From Capnocytophaga periodontitidis (lineage in GTDB: Bacteria; Bacteroidota; Bacteroidia; Flavobacteriales; Flavobacteriaceae), in assembly GCF_016126015.1 (NCBI RefSeq), contig NZ_JAEFDB010000001.1, positions 62,001 through 126,000 on the forward strand: a stretch of 64,000 nucleotides of DNA, written 5' to 3'. Position numbers and translations under genes: made by a program. This document shows, one piece after another, positions 8,949 through 18,074 of this stretch. Below the pieces are notes generated by a model that saw nothing but the letters and a program-made list of their open reading frames with translations, did no database searches and was not told the DNA's origin. The first letter of the stretch is position 1, and each line of letters opens with the position of its first letter.

Positions 8949-9289
8949 TTTTATGAACTATATTTACCCCCACAAGCTATAGATATATAGGACTTTCTCC
9001 TATTAATATTGTTATTGGGGGGAGTAGGAGATTTAGAAACAACAAACCGCCACTTATTATATAAACCGTCTTCCCCTCACAAAATAAGGTATTGCGGAAC
9101 AACGAAAGGGGAATGACTCCATTTAATTCATTATTATTGGGAAGAAAGACAAGACAGAGTTGTGGCTCACTCTAAACAAAGCTTGCAAAGCTGAGGATAC
9201 CGCCTTTCGCTTTTTGAGAGACTTAATTGGTTTTCCCTCTGTTTAGAGGTCTTCTCTTTCTTATTTTACGAATTATCAATTGTATCTAT
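8949..9289. other. Gap without a recognisable gene
   Basis: About 340 bases with no convincing reading frame. The only structure I see is a weak pairing of TTCCCCT (near 9071) with AGGGGAA (near 9107). A short open frame from a TTG at 9227 runs into the SPFH gene and would give it a hydrophobic N-terminus. Confidence 0.5.
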
Positions 9290-9994
9290 ATGTTTTACAA
9301 AGAATTAGAGGTAGCTCCTAACTCTGTGGGACTCCTATTCAAAAAGAATGTTTTTCAGCAAGAACTATCTGCGGGTATTTATAAATTTAGTCCGTGGGAG
9401 AAAGTGCATATCATATCACTATCGCAAAAATTAAGAAGTGTAAGGGTGGTAAATCAGGAGGTACTGACTGCTGATAATATCGCATTGCGCTTTTCTTTTT
9501 ACTTGGCTTACAAACTCGATAACACTAAGCTGTTTGTAGATAATTTCGGGGTTGAAGCCGATAATTTTACTGTAGCTGAACAGCAAATAGTAGCCGCTGC
9601 ACAGGTGTTACTACGTCAGAAAATCGCCACTTTCAATAGTGAAAAACTAAATGAATGCCGAGAAGATATTACTGACTTTAAAGAAGAAGATTTCTGTAAC
9701 GAAGTAGCTACTTTTGGGCTTAAAATAATAAAAGCACAGCTGATAGATATTACTTTCCCTAAAAGTGTACAAGACCTCTTCTCACGAGTATTAGAAAGCA
9801 AAATACGTGCTACCTCCGAACTCGAAAATGCACGCACAGCAGTAGCTACTGCTCGAGCTCTTAAAAACGCTTCTGAACTGATGAAAGGAGATGAAAATAT
9901 TAAATTTTTCCAGTATTTAGAGACTATCACTAAGATAGCCGACAAAGGGAAGCATACTTTTATAATAGGCGAAGTGCCTACTACAAAAATATAA
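9290..9994 (+). CDS. SPFH/band 7 domain protein
   Basis: About 234 residues from the ATG at 9290 (MFYKELEVAPNSVG...). The core is a band 7/stomatin fold: VGLLFKKNVFQQELSAGIYKFSPW, then LRSVRVVNQEVLTADNIALRFSF, then a helical coiled segment rich in A, E and R near the C-terminus (SELENARTAVATARALKNASE). Most SPFH proteins are membrane-anchored scaffolds that organise domains or proteases. With the ATG start there is no transmembrane helix. A TTG start at 9227 would add a hydrophobic stretch (PLFRGLLFLILRIINCIY) that could be the anchor, so the start is unsettled. No NfeD partner gene is adjacent. It precedes porW by about 70 bases. Confidence 0.8.
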   Translation: MFYKELEVAPNSVGLLFKKNVFQQELSAGIYKFSPWEKVHIISLSQKLRSVRVVNQEVLTADNIALRFSFYLAYKLDNTKLFVDNFGVEADNFTVAEQQIVAAAQVLLRQKIATFNSEKLNECREDITDFKEEDFCNEVATFGLKIIKAQLIDITFPKSVQDLFSRVLESKIRATSELENARTAVATARALKNASELMKGDENIKFFQYLETITKIADKGKHTFIIGEVPTTKI

Positions 9995-10032
9995 ATTAGT
10001 GTTAAAGATTTCATACTTTACAAAAAAAGTAG

Positions 10033-10040
10033 TATCTTCG
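10033..10040 (+). promoter_or_regulatory. Promoter -7-like box of porW
   Basis: TATCTTCG followed by C is one base off TAnnTTTG, 24 bases before the ATG at 10065. It argues against the longer frame that begins at 9999. Confidence 0.45.
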
Positions 10041-10064
10041 CCCATTCTTACAGCACTAAATATA

Positions 10065-12563
10065 ATGAAAAAAATCTTATTATATAGCACCTTTGTAGGG
10101 GTTTTTATAGGGCTTGTAATAGCTTGTACCCCTAATGCTAACACCTACTACAACCGCCAAATGCAACCTATTGTTACTAAGTACAATGTGCTTTTCAATG
10201 GTGAAGAGGCGTATGCTAAAGGGCTTAACGAACTACGCGAAAAATACCAAGATAACTTTAGTGAAGTCTTGCCTGTAGAACCCATTGGGCTCAGTGGTAA
10301 GGTACAGTTAGATGGTATGGGAAATCCTAATTTTGAGCGTGCTGAAGATAAAGCAATCAAAACTATCCAGCGTCACTCTATGGTCTTCAAAGGGGTGCAA
10401 CGCAACTATAAAATAGATGATGCTTATATGCTTTTGGGAAAAGCGCGTTATTACGACGAGCGTTTCTTCCCTGCTTTAGAGGCATTCAATCACCTCCTTA
10501 CCAATTATGGTAAAAGTGAACGCATCCCCGAAGCTGCTGTATGGGCACAAAAAACCAATCTTCGTCTTGGTAAAGACAAAATAGCGATTGAAAAACTTAC
10601 TGACTTTTTTAAAGAAAATCCTAAATTGCGTCGCAACGATAGGGCTGAGGCTTATGCTACTTTAGGACAAGCTTATATCAATCAAGAACAATACCCCCAA
10701 GCAGCCGATGCCCTCTATAATGCAGGTAAATACACACGTAACAAAGCATTGCGCGGTCGCTACTATTTCATCGCTGCACAACTCTATGAAAAGCAACATC
10801 AAAAAGATTCAGCTGAGGTAGCTTTTGAGAAAGTTGTAAAACAGAATTGGAAAATTCCGCGTAAATTATGGGTAGAAGCTCAAGCGGGTAAAGCGCGTAA
10901 CAAAACTTTCACTCCCGAAGAAAAAACAGAGTTTTTAGCCTATTTGCGTAAACTCGAAAATCGTTATGAACACAAAAACTACCTCGATGTACTTTACTAT
11001 ACCCACGCCGAATTGTTAAAAAACGACCAGAAAAAAGTCGCTACCGATTACTACCGTCAGTCTTTACATAATAATAAAGATAATAATCCGCTAAAAGCAA
11101 AAGCTCATACACGTCTTTCTGAACTGTTTTTTGACCAAAAAGACTATATAGGTGCTTATCAACATTTGGATAGTACCCTTACTTATACCCCCGAAAACAC
11201 TTTTGAACACTTATATGTACGCCGAAAAAGAGATAATTTAGCTAAAATAGCCGAATTAGAGTATGTTGTAAGAAAGAACGACAGTGTGCTAAAAGTAGTC
11301 CGTATGCCCGAAACCGAACGTCGTGCCTATTACCAAAAGCATATCGACTCTATGCAGCAAATAGCAGCGTTGCGTACTCAAAAAGAGCAAACAAGCAAAG
11401 TGAAAAATACGGGTATGGGATTTTCTACTCCTGATGTTGCTCCAGAAAAAGGAGGTAAATTCTATTTCTATAACCCTATGAGCGTGGCGTATGGCAAACA
11501 GCAGTTTGAACAGTATTGGGGGGATAGAAAGTTAGAAGACAATTGGCGCTGGTCATCAGTGGGGAGTGGGGTAGTAGCCAATGTTACAGCCTCAACAACT
11601 ACAACAAAAACTGTAGAAAAGCAAGTCGAAACCCCTGATAACTATTTGGCAAAACTTCCTAAAACAGAAACTGAAATTAATCAGCTTGTAACCAATCGCA
11701 ATGAGGTGCTATACCAATTAGGTGTCCTCTATCGAGCTAAGTTCAAAGAGAATGAATTGGCTATTCAGCGCTTGGAGCGTGTGCTTGCCAGCAATCCTAC
11801 TCCCGAAATCGAATCTGCTACCCTCTACGAATTGCAGAAAAATTATACTGACACTCACAATTCTAAAGCTGAAGCTACAAAAAGTCGTCTGTTAGCAAAT
11901 TATCCTAATACCGATTATGCAAAACTTTTGCAAGGAGGGGAAACTACCCAGCACGAGCGCAACAAAATTGCTCAAGTATTTGTTGATAGTCTCACAGCTC
12001 AGTATAATAGAGGTGAATTTGTAGAAACCGCTCGCCGATTGCAAGAAGAAGGATTGCAGTATCGTGAAACGGCAGCAGCTCCTGCAATAGCTCTTTTGCA
12101 GGCTAAAACTACAGCTCGCTTAGAAGGATTAGCTCCTTATCAGGCTCAGTTGCAACAAATAGCAACTAACTATCCAGCTACAGCCGAAAGTGAAGAAGCA
12201 AAAAACTTATTAGAAGAACTGAAAGATGTCGCTAATGAGGAATATGTCCCCGATGATAAAGCTACGTTATGGAAGGTAGTGATTACAGGTACAACCCCCG
12301 AAATGCGCGAAAAATTAAGAGAAACTCTTATCGAAAAACTCAAATCTATATCCGAAGTGCTCACTCTCTCCACCGATGTCTACAAAGCTGATGAAACTTG
12401 GTGGGTGATACATAAAATACGCGATGCTTATTCAGCACAGAGCATAGTAAATGAGCTCAAAAGTTTCTTAGAAAAGCACAAGTTATCAGCCTATCCAGTA
12501 GCTACTGAAAACTATCGCTTAATACAAATCCGTAAGGAAAAAGAAAAACTTTTAAATAAATAA
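10065..12563 (+). CDS. porW: Type IX secretion lipoprotein PorW/SprE (TPR)
   Basis: An 832-residue lipoprotein from the ATG at 10065. The signal sequence ends in a lipobox (IGLVIA-C21). It continues YYNRQMQPIVTKYNVLFNGE and YQDNFSEVLPVEP, the opening that typifies PorW/SprE in gliding Bacteroidota. The first half holds several TPR units (about 100-400). A middle segment has YFYNPMSVAYGKQQFEQYWG and LEDNWRWS, and more helical repeats follow. In Porphyromonas and Flavobacterium the protein is an outer-membrane-associated lipoprotein needed for type IX secretion, and in gliding species for motility. No other por/gld gene is in the window. A promoter box lies just upstream. The call is strong on the N-terminal signature and length. 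Confidence 0.88.
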   Translation: MKKILLYSTFVGVFIGLVIACTPNANTYYNRQMQPIVTKYNVLFNGEEAYAKGLNELREKYQDNFSEVLPVEPIGLSGKVQLDGMGNPNFERAEDKAIKTIQRHSMVFKGVQRNYKIDDAYMLLGKARYYDERFFPALEAFNHLLTNYGKSERIPEAAVWAQKTNLRLGKDKIAIEKLTDFFKENPKLRRNDRAEAYATLGQAYINQEQYPQAADALYNAGKYTRNKALRGRYYFIAAQLYEKQHQKDSAEVAFEKVVKQNWKIPRKLWVEAQAGKARNKTFTPEEKTEFLAYLRKLENRYEHKNYLDVLYYTHAELLKNDQKKVATDYYRQSLHNNKDNNPLKAKAHTRLSELFFDQKDYIGAYQHLDSTLTYTPENTFEHLYVRRKRDNLAKIAELEYVVRKNDSVLKVVRMPETERRAYYQKHIDSMQQIAALRTQKEQTSKVKNTGMGFSTPDVAPEKGGKFYFYNPMSVAYGKQQFEQYWGDRKLEDNWRWSSVGSGVVANVTASTTTTKTVEKQVETPDNYLAKLPKTETEINQLVTNRNEVLYQLGVLYRAKFKENELAIQRLERVLASNPTPEIESATLYELQKNYTDTHNSKAEATKSRLLANYPNTDYAKLLQGGETTQHERNKIAQVFVDSLTAQYNRGEFVETARRLQEEGLQYRETAAAPAIALLQAKTTARLEGLAPYQAQLQQIATNYPATAESEEAKNLLEELKDVANEEYVPDDKATLWKVVITGTTPEMREKLRETLIEKLKSISEVLTLSTDVYKADETWWVIHKIRDAYSAQSIVNELKSFLEKHKLSAYPVATENYRLIQIRKEKEKLLNK

Positions 12564-12898
12564 GAAAATACTCGTTAGAAAAAAAATAATTGGTATTTTA
12601 ATTGAATTTATTTTGTGATTCAAAATATTATTTGTACATTTGCTCACGAAAACGAACATCTTCACTGAAATTAAGTAAATAGAGAAAGGAGGAGGATTCT
12701 GCGAGATTGAGGATGGAAAAAAGCAATATAACTATCTCATTTATAAGGTTAAATAAAATATTTAACTTTAAATCTGAAAATTTAACACTTATTTAACATT
12801 TAGTTTCAAGAATAATTAGTTATTTTGCTATATGATAAAAAGAGTATCACTCTGTTTTTAGATTATATCTTTTTATTTAATCAACAAAAAATGAAGCT
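12564..12898 (+). other. Gap before xerC with a promoter and possible leader or small RNA
   Basis: A clear -7 box TACATTTG followed by C lies at 12635-12642, with no gene for about 250 bases. The would-be transcript has a purine-rich AAGGAGGAGG stretch near 12686 and a 27-codon frame from ATG 12713 to 12796. A weaker box (TTATTTTG, 12820-12827) precedes xerC. It may be a long leader, a leader peptide or an independent small RNA; no known riboswitch is recognised. Confidence 0.4.
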
Positions 12899-13825
12899 AT
12901 GTCAATCAATGCCTTTATCATTTATCTTTCAATAGAAATGAAATATTCTATTCATACGGTGGAAGCTTATAAGCACGATTTAAGGGCTTTTGAGAAATTC
13001 ATCAAAAGTGAATATGAAGATAAGGAAGAGGAATGCCCTTTAGAAAGAGCAGATCAAGAGGATATCAAAAAATGGATTATCCAATTATCCCAACAGGAAA
13101 TGTCCTTTAGAAGTATCAACCGGAAATTGTCCGCCTTGAAAACCTATTACACCTTTCTAAAAAAAACAAAACAAATAGAAGTGAGCCCGTTTGAAAAGGG
13201 AATTTTCTTGTTAAAAACAGAAAAAAGACAAAAATTACCCTTTTCTGAAGCCGAAATAGAAAAAGTACTATCTTATTTCTCAAGCAAAAGCTCTTTCGAT
13301 GAAGTCAGAGATAGAGCCGTAATCGAAATGTTGTACGCCACAGGTGTACGACGCTCCGAGTTGGCAAATCTCCGCTTATCCGATGTCGATTTAGCTCAAA
13401 AACAACTCAAAGTATCAGGTAAGGGCGATAAAGAACGATATATCCCCATCATACCAGAATTAGAAGAAACGCTTAAAGAATACTTAAAATTAAGAGAGGA
13501 AATAGCAAATGAAAAAAGTCAAAACTATTTATTCTTAGTTAAAAATGGTAAAAAACTGTATTCTACCCTTGTGTATCGAATTATAAATTCATACTTTAGC
13601 GCTGTTACACCTAAGAAAGACGTAAGTCCTCACGTATTGCGCCACTCTTTCGCAAGTCATTTGTTGGATAATGGTGCCGATTTGAACACTGTTAAGGAAT
13701 TACTGGGGCATTCCAGTTTAGCTTCTACACAAGTATACACCAATACAAGTTTAGCAGAACTTAAAAAACAGTACAAAAAAGCCCATCCAAGAGCCGAACG
13801 CAGAGAAGAGGATGATAATAAATAG
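12899..13825 (+). CDS. xerC: Tyrosine recombinase XerC
   Basis: A 308-residue tyrosine recombinase. It has the N-terminal SAM-like core-binding domain (about 1-95), with SIEMKYSIHTVEAYKHDL, and a C-terminal catalytic domain. All catalytic residues are visible: R151 (YATGVRRSEL), K175 (GKGDKER), H245 and R248 (HVLRHSF), H271 (LLGHSS) and Y280 (TQVYTNT). Xer recombinases resolve chromosome dimers at dif during division. Its neighbour is hpf, a pairing common in Bacteroidota, which favours a housekeeping XerC over a phage integrase. Start: an ATG eight bases earlier (12891) is out of frame and ends after 14 codons, so 12899 is chosen. Nothing nearby suggests an integrated element or dif site. 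Confidence 0.9.
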   Translation: MSINAFIIYLSIEMKYSIHTVEAYKHDLRAFEKFIKSEYEDKEEECPLERADQEDIKKWIIQLSQQEMSFRSINRKLSALKTYYTFLKKTKQIEVSPFEKGIFLLKTEKRQKLPFSEAEIEKVLSYFSSKSSFDEVRDRAVIEMLYATGVRRSELANLRLSDVDLAQKQLKVSGKGDKERYIPIIPELEETLKEYLKLREEIANEKSQNYLFLVKNGKKLYSTLVYRIINSYFSAVTPKKDVSPHVLRHSFASHLLDNGADLNTVKELLGHSSLASTQVYTNTSLAELKKQYKKAHPRAERREEDDNK

Positions 13826-13855
13826 AATTGTTAAACCTTAAAATTTCTAAACATT

Positions 13856-14146
13856 ATGAAAGTACACGTACACCCAGTAGACTTTACTGTCGACCACAAA
13901 TTAGTAGAGTTCATCCAAAAAAAATTGGATAAGTTAGACAATTTCTACGACCGTATCATTGAAGCGGACGTACATTTGAAGTTAGATAATACCACCACTA
14001 AAGAAAATAAAATAGTGGAAGTAAAAGTGCATATACCAGGTGAAAGCCTCGTCGTAAAAAAACAATTTAAAACTTTCGAAGAAGGAATCGATAGCGCTAT
14101 CACTCCATTGGAAAGAATGCTTTTAAAACACAAAGATAAACATTAA
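13856..14146 (+). CDS. hpf: Ribosome hibernation promoting factor, short form
   Basis: A 96-residue HPF/RaiA-family protein (MKVHVHPVDFTVDHKLVEFIQKKLDKLDNFYDRIIEADVHL in overlapping motifs). It has the short alpha/beta fold that binds the 30S decoding centre and inactivates ribosomes in stationary phase. It lacks the C-terminal dimerisation domain of long HPF. It lies 30 bases after xerC and is probably co-transcribed with it. A promoter for the next gene follows, so the pair ends here. Confidence 0.9.
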   Translation: MKVHVHPVDFTVDHKLVEFIQKKLDKLDNFYDRIIEADVHLKLDNTTTKENKIVEVKVHIPGESLVVKKQFKTFEEGIDSAITPLERMLLKHKDKH

Positions 14147-14207
14147 TTAAAATGTTAATGTTTTGTTAATATTCTTCTTTTTTAAAGAGTAAGTAAAATT
14201 TAAATCA

Positions 14208-14215
14208 TACCTTTG
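14208..14215 (+). promoter_or_regulatory. Promoter -7 box TACCTTTG of the OmpA-family gene
   Basis: TACCTTTGCCCC is a perfect match, about 42 bases before the ATG at 14257. Confidence 0.7.
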
Positions 14216-14256
14216 CCCCAGTTTTTATTGTATAATTTTATTTACTTATTAAAAGA

Positions 14257-15456
14257 ATGAAAAAAAATATTCTCGCTTTAGCTTCATTAGCCTTTTTAGG
14301 TGTTCAAGCTCAACAAGTAGACTATAACCGATGGTCTGTAGATGTAAACGGAGGTGTGAACAAAGCTACTACACCTTTTACTGCTGGTTATGGCACAAGT
14401 ACTCCAAACTTTTGGAGCGCTAATGTAGGGGTTCGCTATATGGCAAACAACAAATTTGGTATTCGCTTGGCTGGTGGTTACGACGTATTCAAAAACGATG
14501 ATGATAGCCCTGCTTTCGAATCTAATATTTGGAATGTAAACTTACAAGGAGTAGCTAACTTAGCTCGCGTGTTGAGTTTTGAAGAATGGACAAGCGATTT
14601 AGGATTGCTATTGCACGCTGGTTTAGGATATTCTCAACTAAAAAGTGATGCAATCTCTAAACCCGATAAAATCGCCTTCCTTACAGTAGGGCTTACTCCT
14701 CAATTGAGAATCTCTAACCGCATCGCTTTCTTGTTAGATGGTTCTATGTACATTAATACTAAACAGCAACTTACTTATGATACCAAATCAGCTAATGGTC
14801 AAAAAGGATTCCAAGGAAATCACTTTACTCTCACTGCTGGTTTGAATATCGCTATAGGTAAACAAGGTAAACACGCCGATTGGGCAGGGGCTGATGTACG
14901 TGAACAAGAAGAGGATGTTACCCAACGTATCGCTGCTTTAGAAAGCAACGTTGCCGATTTGAAAGGCGAAGTAGCTAACAAACAAAACAAAATGAATGAT
15001 GCTAATGGCAACCGTATTCCCGATGAGATTGAAAGTTACCTAAACGACAACTATCAAGCTAAGGCTGCTAATGCAGCAACTGGCGATAACGATGTTGCCT
15101 CTGGTGATGTAGCCGCCGATCTTATCAGAAAAGGATATATCAGCGCTTACTTCGATTTCAATTCATCAGAACCTCAAGTATCTTCTTCTTGGTCTATTGA
15201 TTTCGTAGGTAAGTATATGAAAGAAAATCCTAATGCTCACATCACCGTAAATGGTTACGCCGATGAATTAGGTGGTACTAACTACAACGCTACCCTTTCT
15301 CAAAAACGTGCTGATGCAGTCAAAAACTTGCTCGTAAAAGCAGGTATCGATGCTAATCGCATCACAGCTCAAGGCAAAGGAGTAGATAATAGCGTAGATA
15401 AAAACTCTCCTAGAGCTCGTCAATTAGCACGAAAAGCTACTTTTCAATTGAAGTAA
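14257..15456 (+). CDS. OmpA-family outer membrane protein
   Basis: A 399-residue outer membrane protein with a signal peptide (MKKNILALASLAFLGVQAQ). The N-terminal domain (about 20-210) alternates aromatic and polar residues like an eight-stranded OmpA-type barrel. A helical linker follows (RIAALESNVADLKGEVANKQ). From about 285 there is an OmpA/MotB peptidoglycan-binding domain: AYFDFNSSEPQVSS, VNGYADELGGTNYN and LSQKRADAVKNLL. Such proteins tie the outer membrane to peptidoglycan and are abundant in Bacteroidota. A strong promoter and its own terminator make it a one-gene unit, consistent with high expression. Confidence 0.93.
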   Translation: MKKNILALASLAFLGVQAQQVDYNRWSVDVNGGVNKATTPFTAGYGTSTPNFWSANVGVRYMANNKFGIRLAGGYDVFKNDDDSPAFESNIWNVNLQGVANLARVLSFEEWTSDLGLLLHAGLGYSQLKSDAISKPDKIAFLTVGLTPQLRISNRIAFLLDGSMYINTKQQLTYDTKSANGQKGFQGNHFTLTAGLNIAIGKQGKHADWAGADVREQEEDVTQRIAALESNVADLKGEVANKQNKMNDANGNRIPDEIESYLNDNYQAKAANAATGDNDVASGDVAADLIRKGYISAYFDFNSSEPQVSSSWSIDFVGKYMKENPNAHITVNGYADELGGTNYNATLSQKRADAVKNLLVKAGIDANRITAQGKGVDNSVDKNSPRARQLARKATFQLK

Positions 15457-15482
15457 AAAAACTTCTTCTAAGATCTTATGAT

Positions 15483-15529
15483 AAAAACTGTTCTAAAAGG
15501 TTAAAGATGACCTTTTAGAACAGTTTTTT
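15483..15529 (+). terminator. Terminator of the OmpA-family gene
   Basis: A near-perfect long stem, AAAAACTGTTCTAAAAGGT (15483-15501) with its complement at 15510-15528, ending in six T. Confidence 0.9.
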
Positions 15530-15572
15530 ATAAGGAATAATATTAAAATTTGTTTATTCCAAAATAAAAACG

Positions 15573-15580
15573 TACTTTTG
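15573..15580 (+). promoter_or_regulatory. Promoter of the hybrid histidine kinase gene
   Basis: A -7 box TACTTTTG, with a TTTG element about 20 bases upstream (15550) as the -33 region. The ATG is at 15621. Confidence 0.6.
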
Positions 15581-15620
15581 TGCGTTAGTTTATATCTGTT
15601 CACAACACTAAATACTCAAG

Positions 15621-18071
15621 ATGAAAACAAATAAAATAACTATCAAAGTTATAGCGAGTTATGTACTACTTTTCTTGGTATCGGTAGTAGCGGGCTATGT
15701 AATCTTCAAAGAAATACAAAAGCTATCCCATCAAGAAAAGATAAATCAAGAAGATAGAAATAAAATTATACAAATCAGCAAAATCCTCTCTTTAGTAAAC
15801 GATACCGAAAGTGCAGGACGTATCGCTATGCGTACTGACGATAGAGAAGCCTTGCAACTCTTTTTAGAAAAAAACGTCTATTTGCAAACCGAAATACTTA
15901 AGTTTCGCCGTGATATTAGCTCCGAAAAACAAGTCTTCACACTTGATACAATTCGCTCTTTGCTCAACTTAAAAAGTGAAAATATACAAGAGTTAAAAGC
16001 CTTTCAAGAAACCGATAGTACTTCTATTATCATACGTAGCGCTATACGAAAACTCTCAAGCTTAGAACCTTACTTAGGCTATGAACTTTATAGTAAAGAA
16101 ACTTATAGAAGAAGAACAACTCCTGAAAAAGCTCCTCCCGATATCGCTTCTATCCTAAAAAAGTATAAAAATATAAAAATTCCTACTACCTTTAAAAATA
16201 CTAAATTTGATAAGGTCGTATTAGAAACACTTTCTCTCCTAAACAAGATAAATGAGGATACTGAAGAATCTAAAAGTCAGATAAATGAAAAAATGCAAAA
16301 ACTCTGGCAAAATGATGTCCAGATTTCGCGAAAATTAGATGACTTACTACATAATTTTGAAGAAGAAGTATTAGCTAATTCTCAAAGATTAAGCTTGGAA
16401 CGCAAACAAATTTTTGAAAATAGCAAAAATCTACTGATGATTGCCTTCTTAGTAGCTTTAGGTATTATTGTGATTTCATCTATTGTGATTATCAACGATT
16501 TTGTCACCTCACAGCGCTATCGTCGTCGTTTGGAAGCTGCCAATAGGAAATCTAACAATCTACTCAAGAACCGTGAACAGCTTATCTCTATGGTGAGCCA
16601 CGACTTGCGTACGCCATTGAGCTCCATTGTAGGCTATTCCGAACTGCTTAGCAAACAAGATATATCAGAAAAAGGTAAAAATTACCTTTCTCATATCAAG
16701 TATTCTTCTGAGTATATCTCTAAATTAGTAGACGAACTTTTAGATTACACCCGTATTGAGGCTGGTAAAATTACAATCGAAAAAGTACCTTTTAATACTA
16801 CCGAAATTATTGATGAGGTTGCCAATAATGTCAAATCGGCTTACAAAACAAAAGAAATCAACCTCTCTCTCAGTTTCTCCGAAACGGTGAACAATCTCAA
16901 TTTTTCAAGTGATGCTTATCGTATCAAACAGATATTGTACAACCTTATTTCTAACGCCTTTAAATTTACAGAACGCGGAACGGTACACATACAGGCCGAT
17001 GCACGTCAGCTCAATGGTGATGAATATGAAATAGGTATTGCGGTTACCGATACAGGTATCGGTATAAAAAAAGAACAACAACAACACATTTTTGATGAGT
17101 TTACCCAAGCAAACGACGAAATTTCTAAACGTTATGGCGGTTCAGGTCTCGGTTTGCACATCTCTCAAAAATTAGCACATCTATTGCGCGGTAAAATTTA
17201 TTTGGAAAGCTATGAGAACAAAGGTAGTACTTTCACTTTGCGCTTCTTGGCTGAGAAAGTAGTAGAACGTACCAAAGCACCTCAAATCATTACCAATGAT
17301 AAAACCCCTGATTTAATTACCATTATAGTAATAGATGACGACCTCTCTATCCTTTCACTCATAGAAGAATTGCTAAAACAAAAACATATCAATACCATTA
17401 CTTTCAACAATGGTAAAGAAGCGTTTGAACAAATGGAAGATTTCAATTTCGATTTGGTAATAACTGATATTCAGCTTCCTGAAATGAATGGTTTCCATTT
17501 TGTAACCCTCTTCAACGAACAATACAAAAACAATCCGTTGCCTGTATTAGCAATTACAGGACGACGTGATGTGCCTGAAAGTTTCTATATGAAGAGTGGC
17601 TTCTCTGGCATTTTGCCCAAACCATTCACCCCCGAACAGTTCTACCAAAAACTGAAAATCTTCTTCCCTAAACTCGATACCGAAGTAGAACATAAACCTA
17701 TTATGGTGAGTAACAACATAGTAGGAGGCTATACCCCTGAAATATTAGAAAGCTTTATGGGGGACGACCGCGAAGGCATCATAGGTATTTACGAACATTT
17801 CTTAAAAGAAAGCAGCGAAAATATACAAACACTTAAACTCCTTGCCGATCGCGAAGACTATAAAGGTATTAAGGCAATCGCTCATAAAATGACTACAATG
17901 TTTGCACAAATCAACGCCAAACGCGAGTCCGAAATACTTATCATTCTCAACAAAGTGCTGGAAGAAGTGCCTACTGAATTGCACGGACAAATCCATACTT
18001 TAGAACAACTATTTGAAAACGAATGTCGCCCAGCGATAGAACAATATCTTAAAAAATTAATAGAACTATAA
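15621..18071 (+). CDS. Hybrid sensor histidine kinase with receiver and Hpt domains
   Basis: An 816-residue phosphorelay protein. Its order is TM1 (about 9-29), a periplasmic sensor region with many helices (30-268), TM2 (about 270-291), HisKA with phospho-accepting H327 (SHDLRTPL), HATPase (N445, D477 in DTGIGI, GSGLGLH at 507-513), a receiver domain (acidic pocket 572-574, phospho-acceptor D616, K667) and a C-terminal Hpt domain with H755 (IAHKMTTMFAQ). A full H-D-H relay is therefore present. The missing part is an output response regulator, and none is encoded nearby. The stop is three bases before the nucleoside phosphorylase gene, so the two are probably co-transcribed. The input signal is unknown; the sensor region has no recognisable small-molecule fold. 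Confidence 0.93.
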   Translation: MKTNKITIKVIASYVLLFLVSVVAGYVIFKEIQKLSHQEKINQEDRNKIIQISKILSLVNDTESAGRIAMRTDDREALQLFLEKNVYLQTEILKFRRDISSEKQVFTLDTIRSLLNLKSENIQELKAFQETDSTSIIIRSAIRKLSSLEPYLGYELYSKETYRRRTTPEKAPPDIASILKKYKNIKIPTTFKNTKFDKVVLETLSLLNKINEDTEESKSQINEKMQKLWQNDVQISRKLDDLLHNFEEEVLANSQRLSLERKQIFENSKNLLMIAFLVALGIIVISSIVIINDFVTSQRYRRRLEAANRKSNNLLKNREQLISMVSHDLRTPLSSIVGYSELLSKQDISEKGKNYLSHIKYSSEYISKLVDELLDYTRIEAGKITIEKVPFNTTEIIDEVANNVKSAYKTKEINLSLSFSETVNNLNFSSDAYRIKQILYNLISNAFKFTERGTVHIQADARQLNGDEYEIGIAVTDTGIGIKKEQQQHIFDEFTQANDEISKRYGGSGLGLHISQKLAHLLRGKIYLESYENKGSTFTLRFLAEKVVERTKAPQIITNDKTPDLITIIVIDDDLSILSLIEELLKQKHINTITFNNGKEAFEQMEDFNFDLVITDIQLPEMNGFHFVTLFNEQYKNNPLPVLAITGRRDVPESFYMKSGFSGILPKPFTPEQFYQKLKIFFPKLDTEVEHKPIMVSNNIVGGYTPEILESFMGDDREGIIGIYEHFLKESSENIQTLKLLADREDYKGIKAIAHKMTTMFAQINAKRESEILIILNKVLEEVPTELHGQIHTLEQLFENECRPAIEQYLKKLIEL

Positions 18072-18074
18072 ATT

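Noticed and set aside
9227-9289. Extension of the SPFH protein from TTG 9227
   Set aside because: It would give a plausible membrane anchor, but it needs a TTG start; kept only as an alternative.
12899-13825. XerC as the integrase of a mobile element
   Set aside because: It is followed by hpf in the usual chromosomal order, has no excisionase or attachment repeat, and no phage genes follow.
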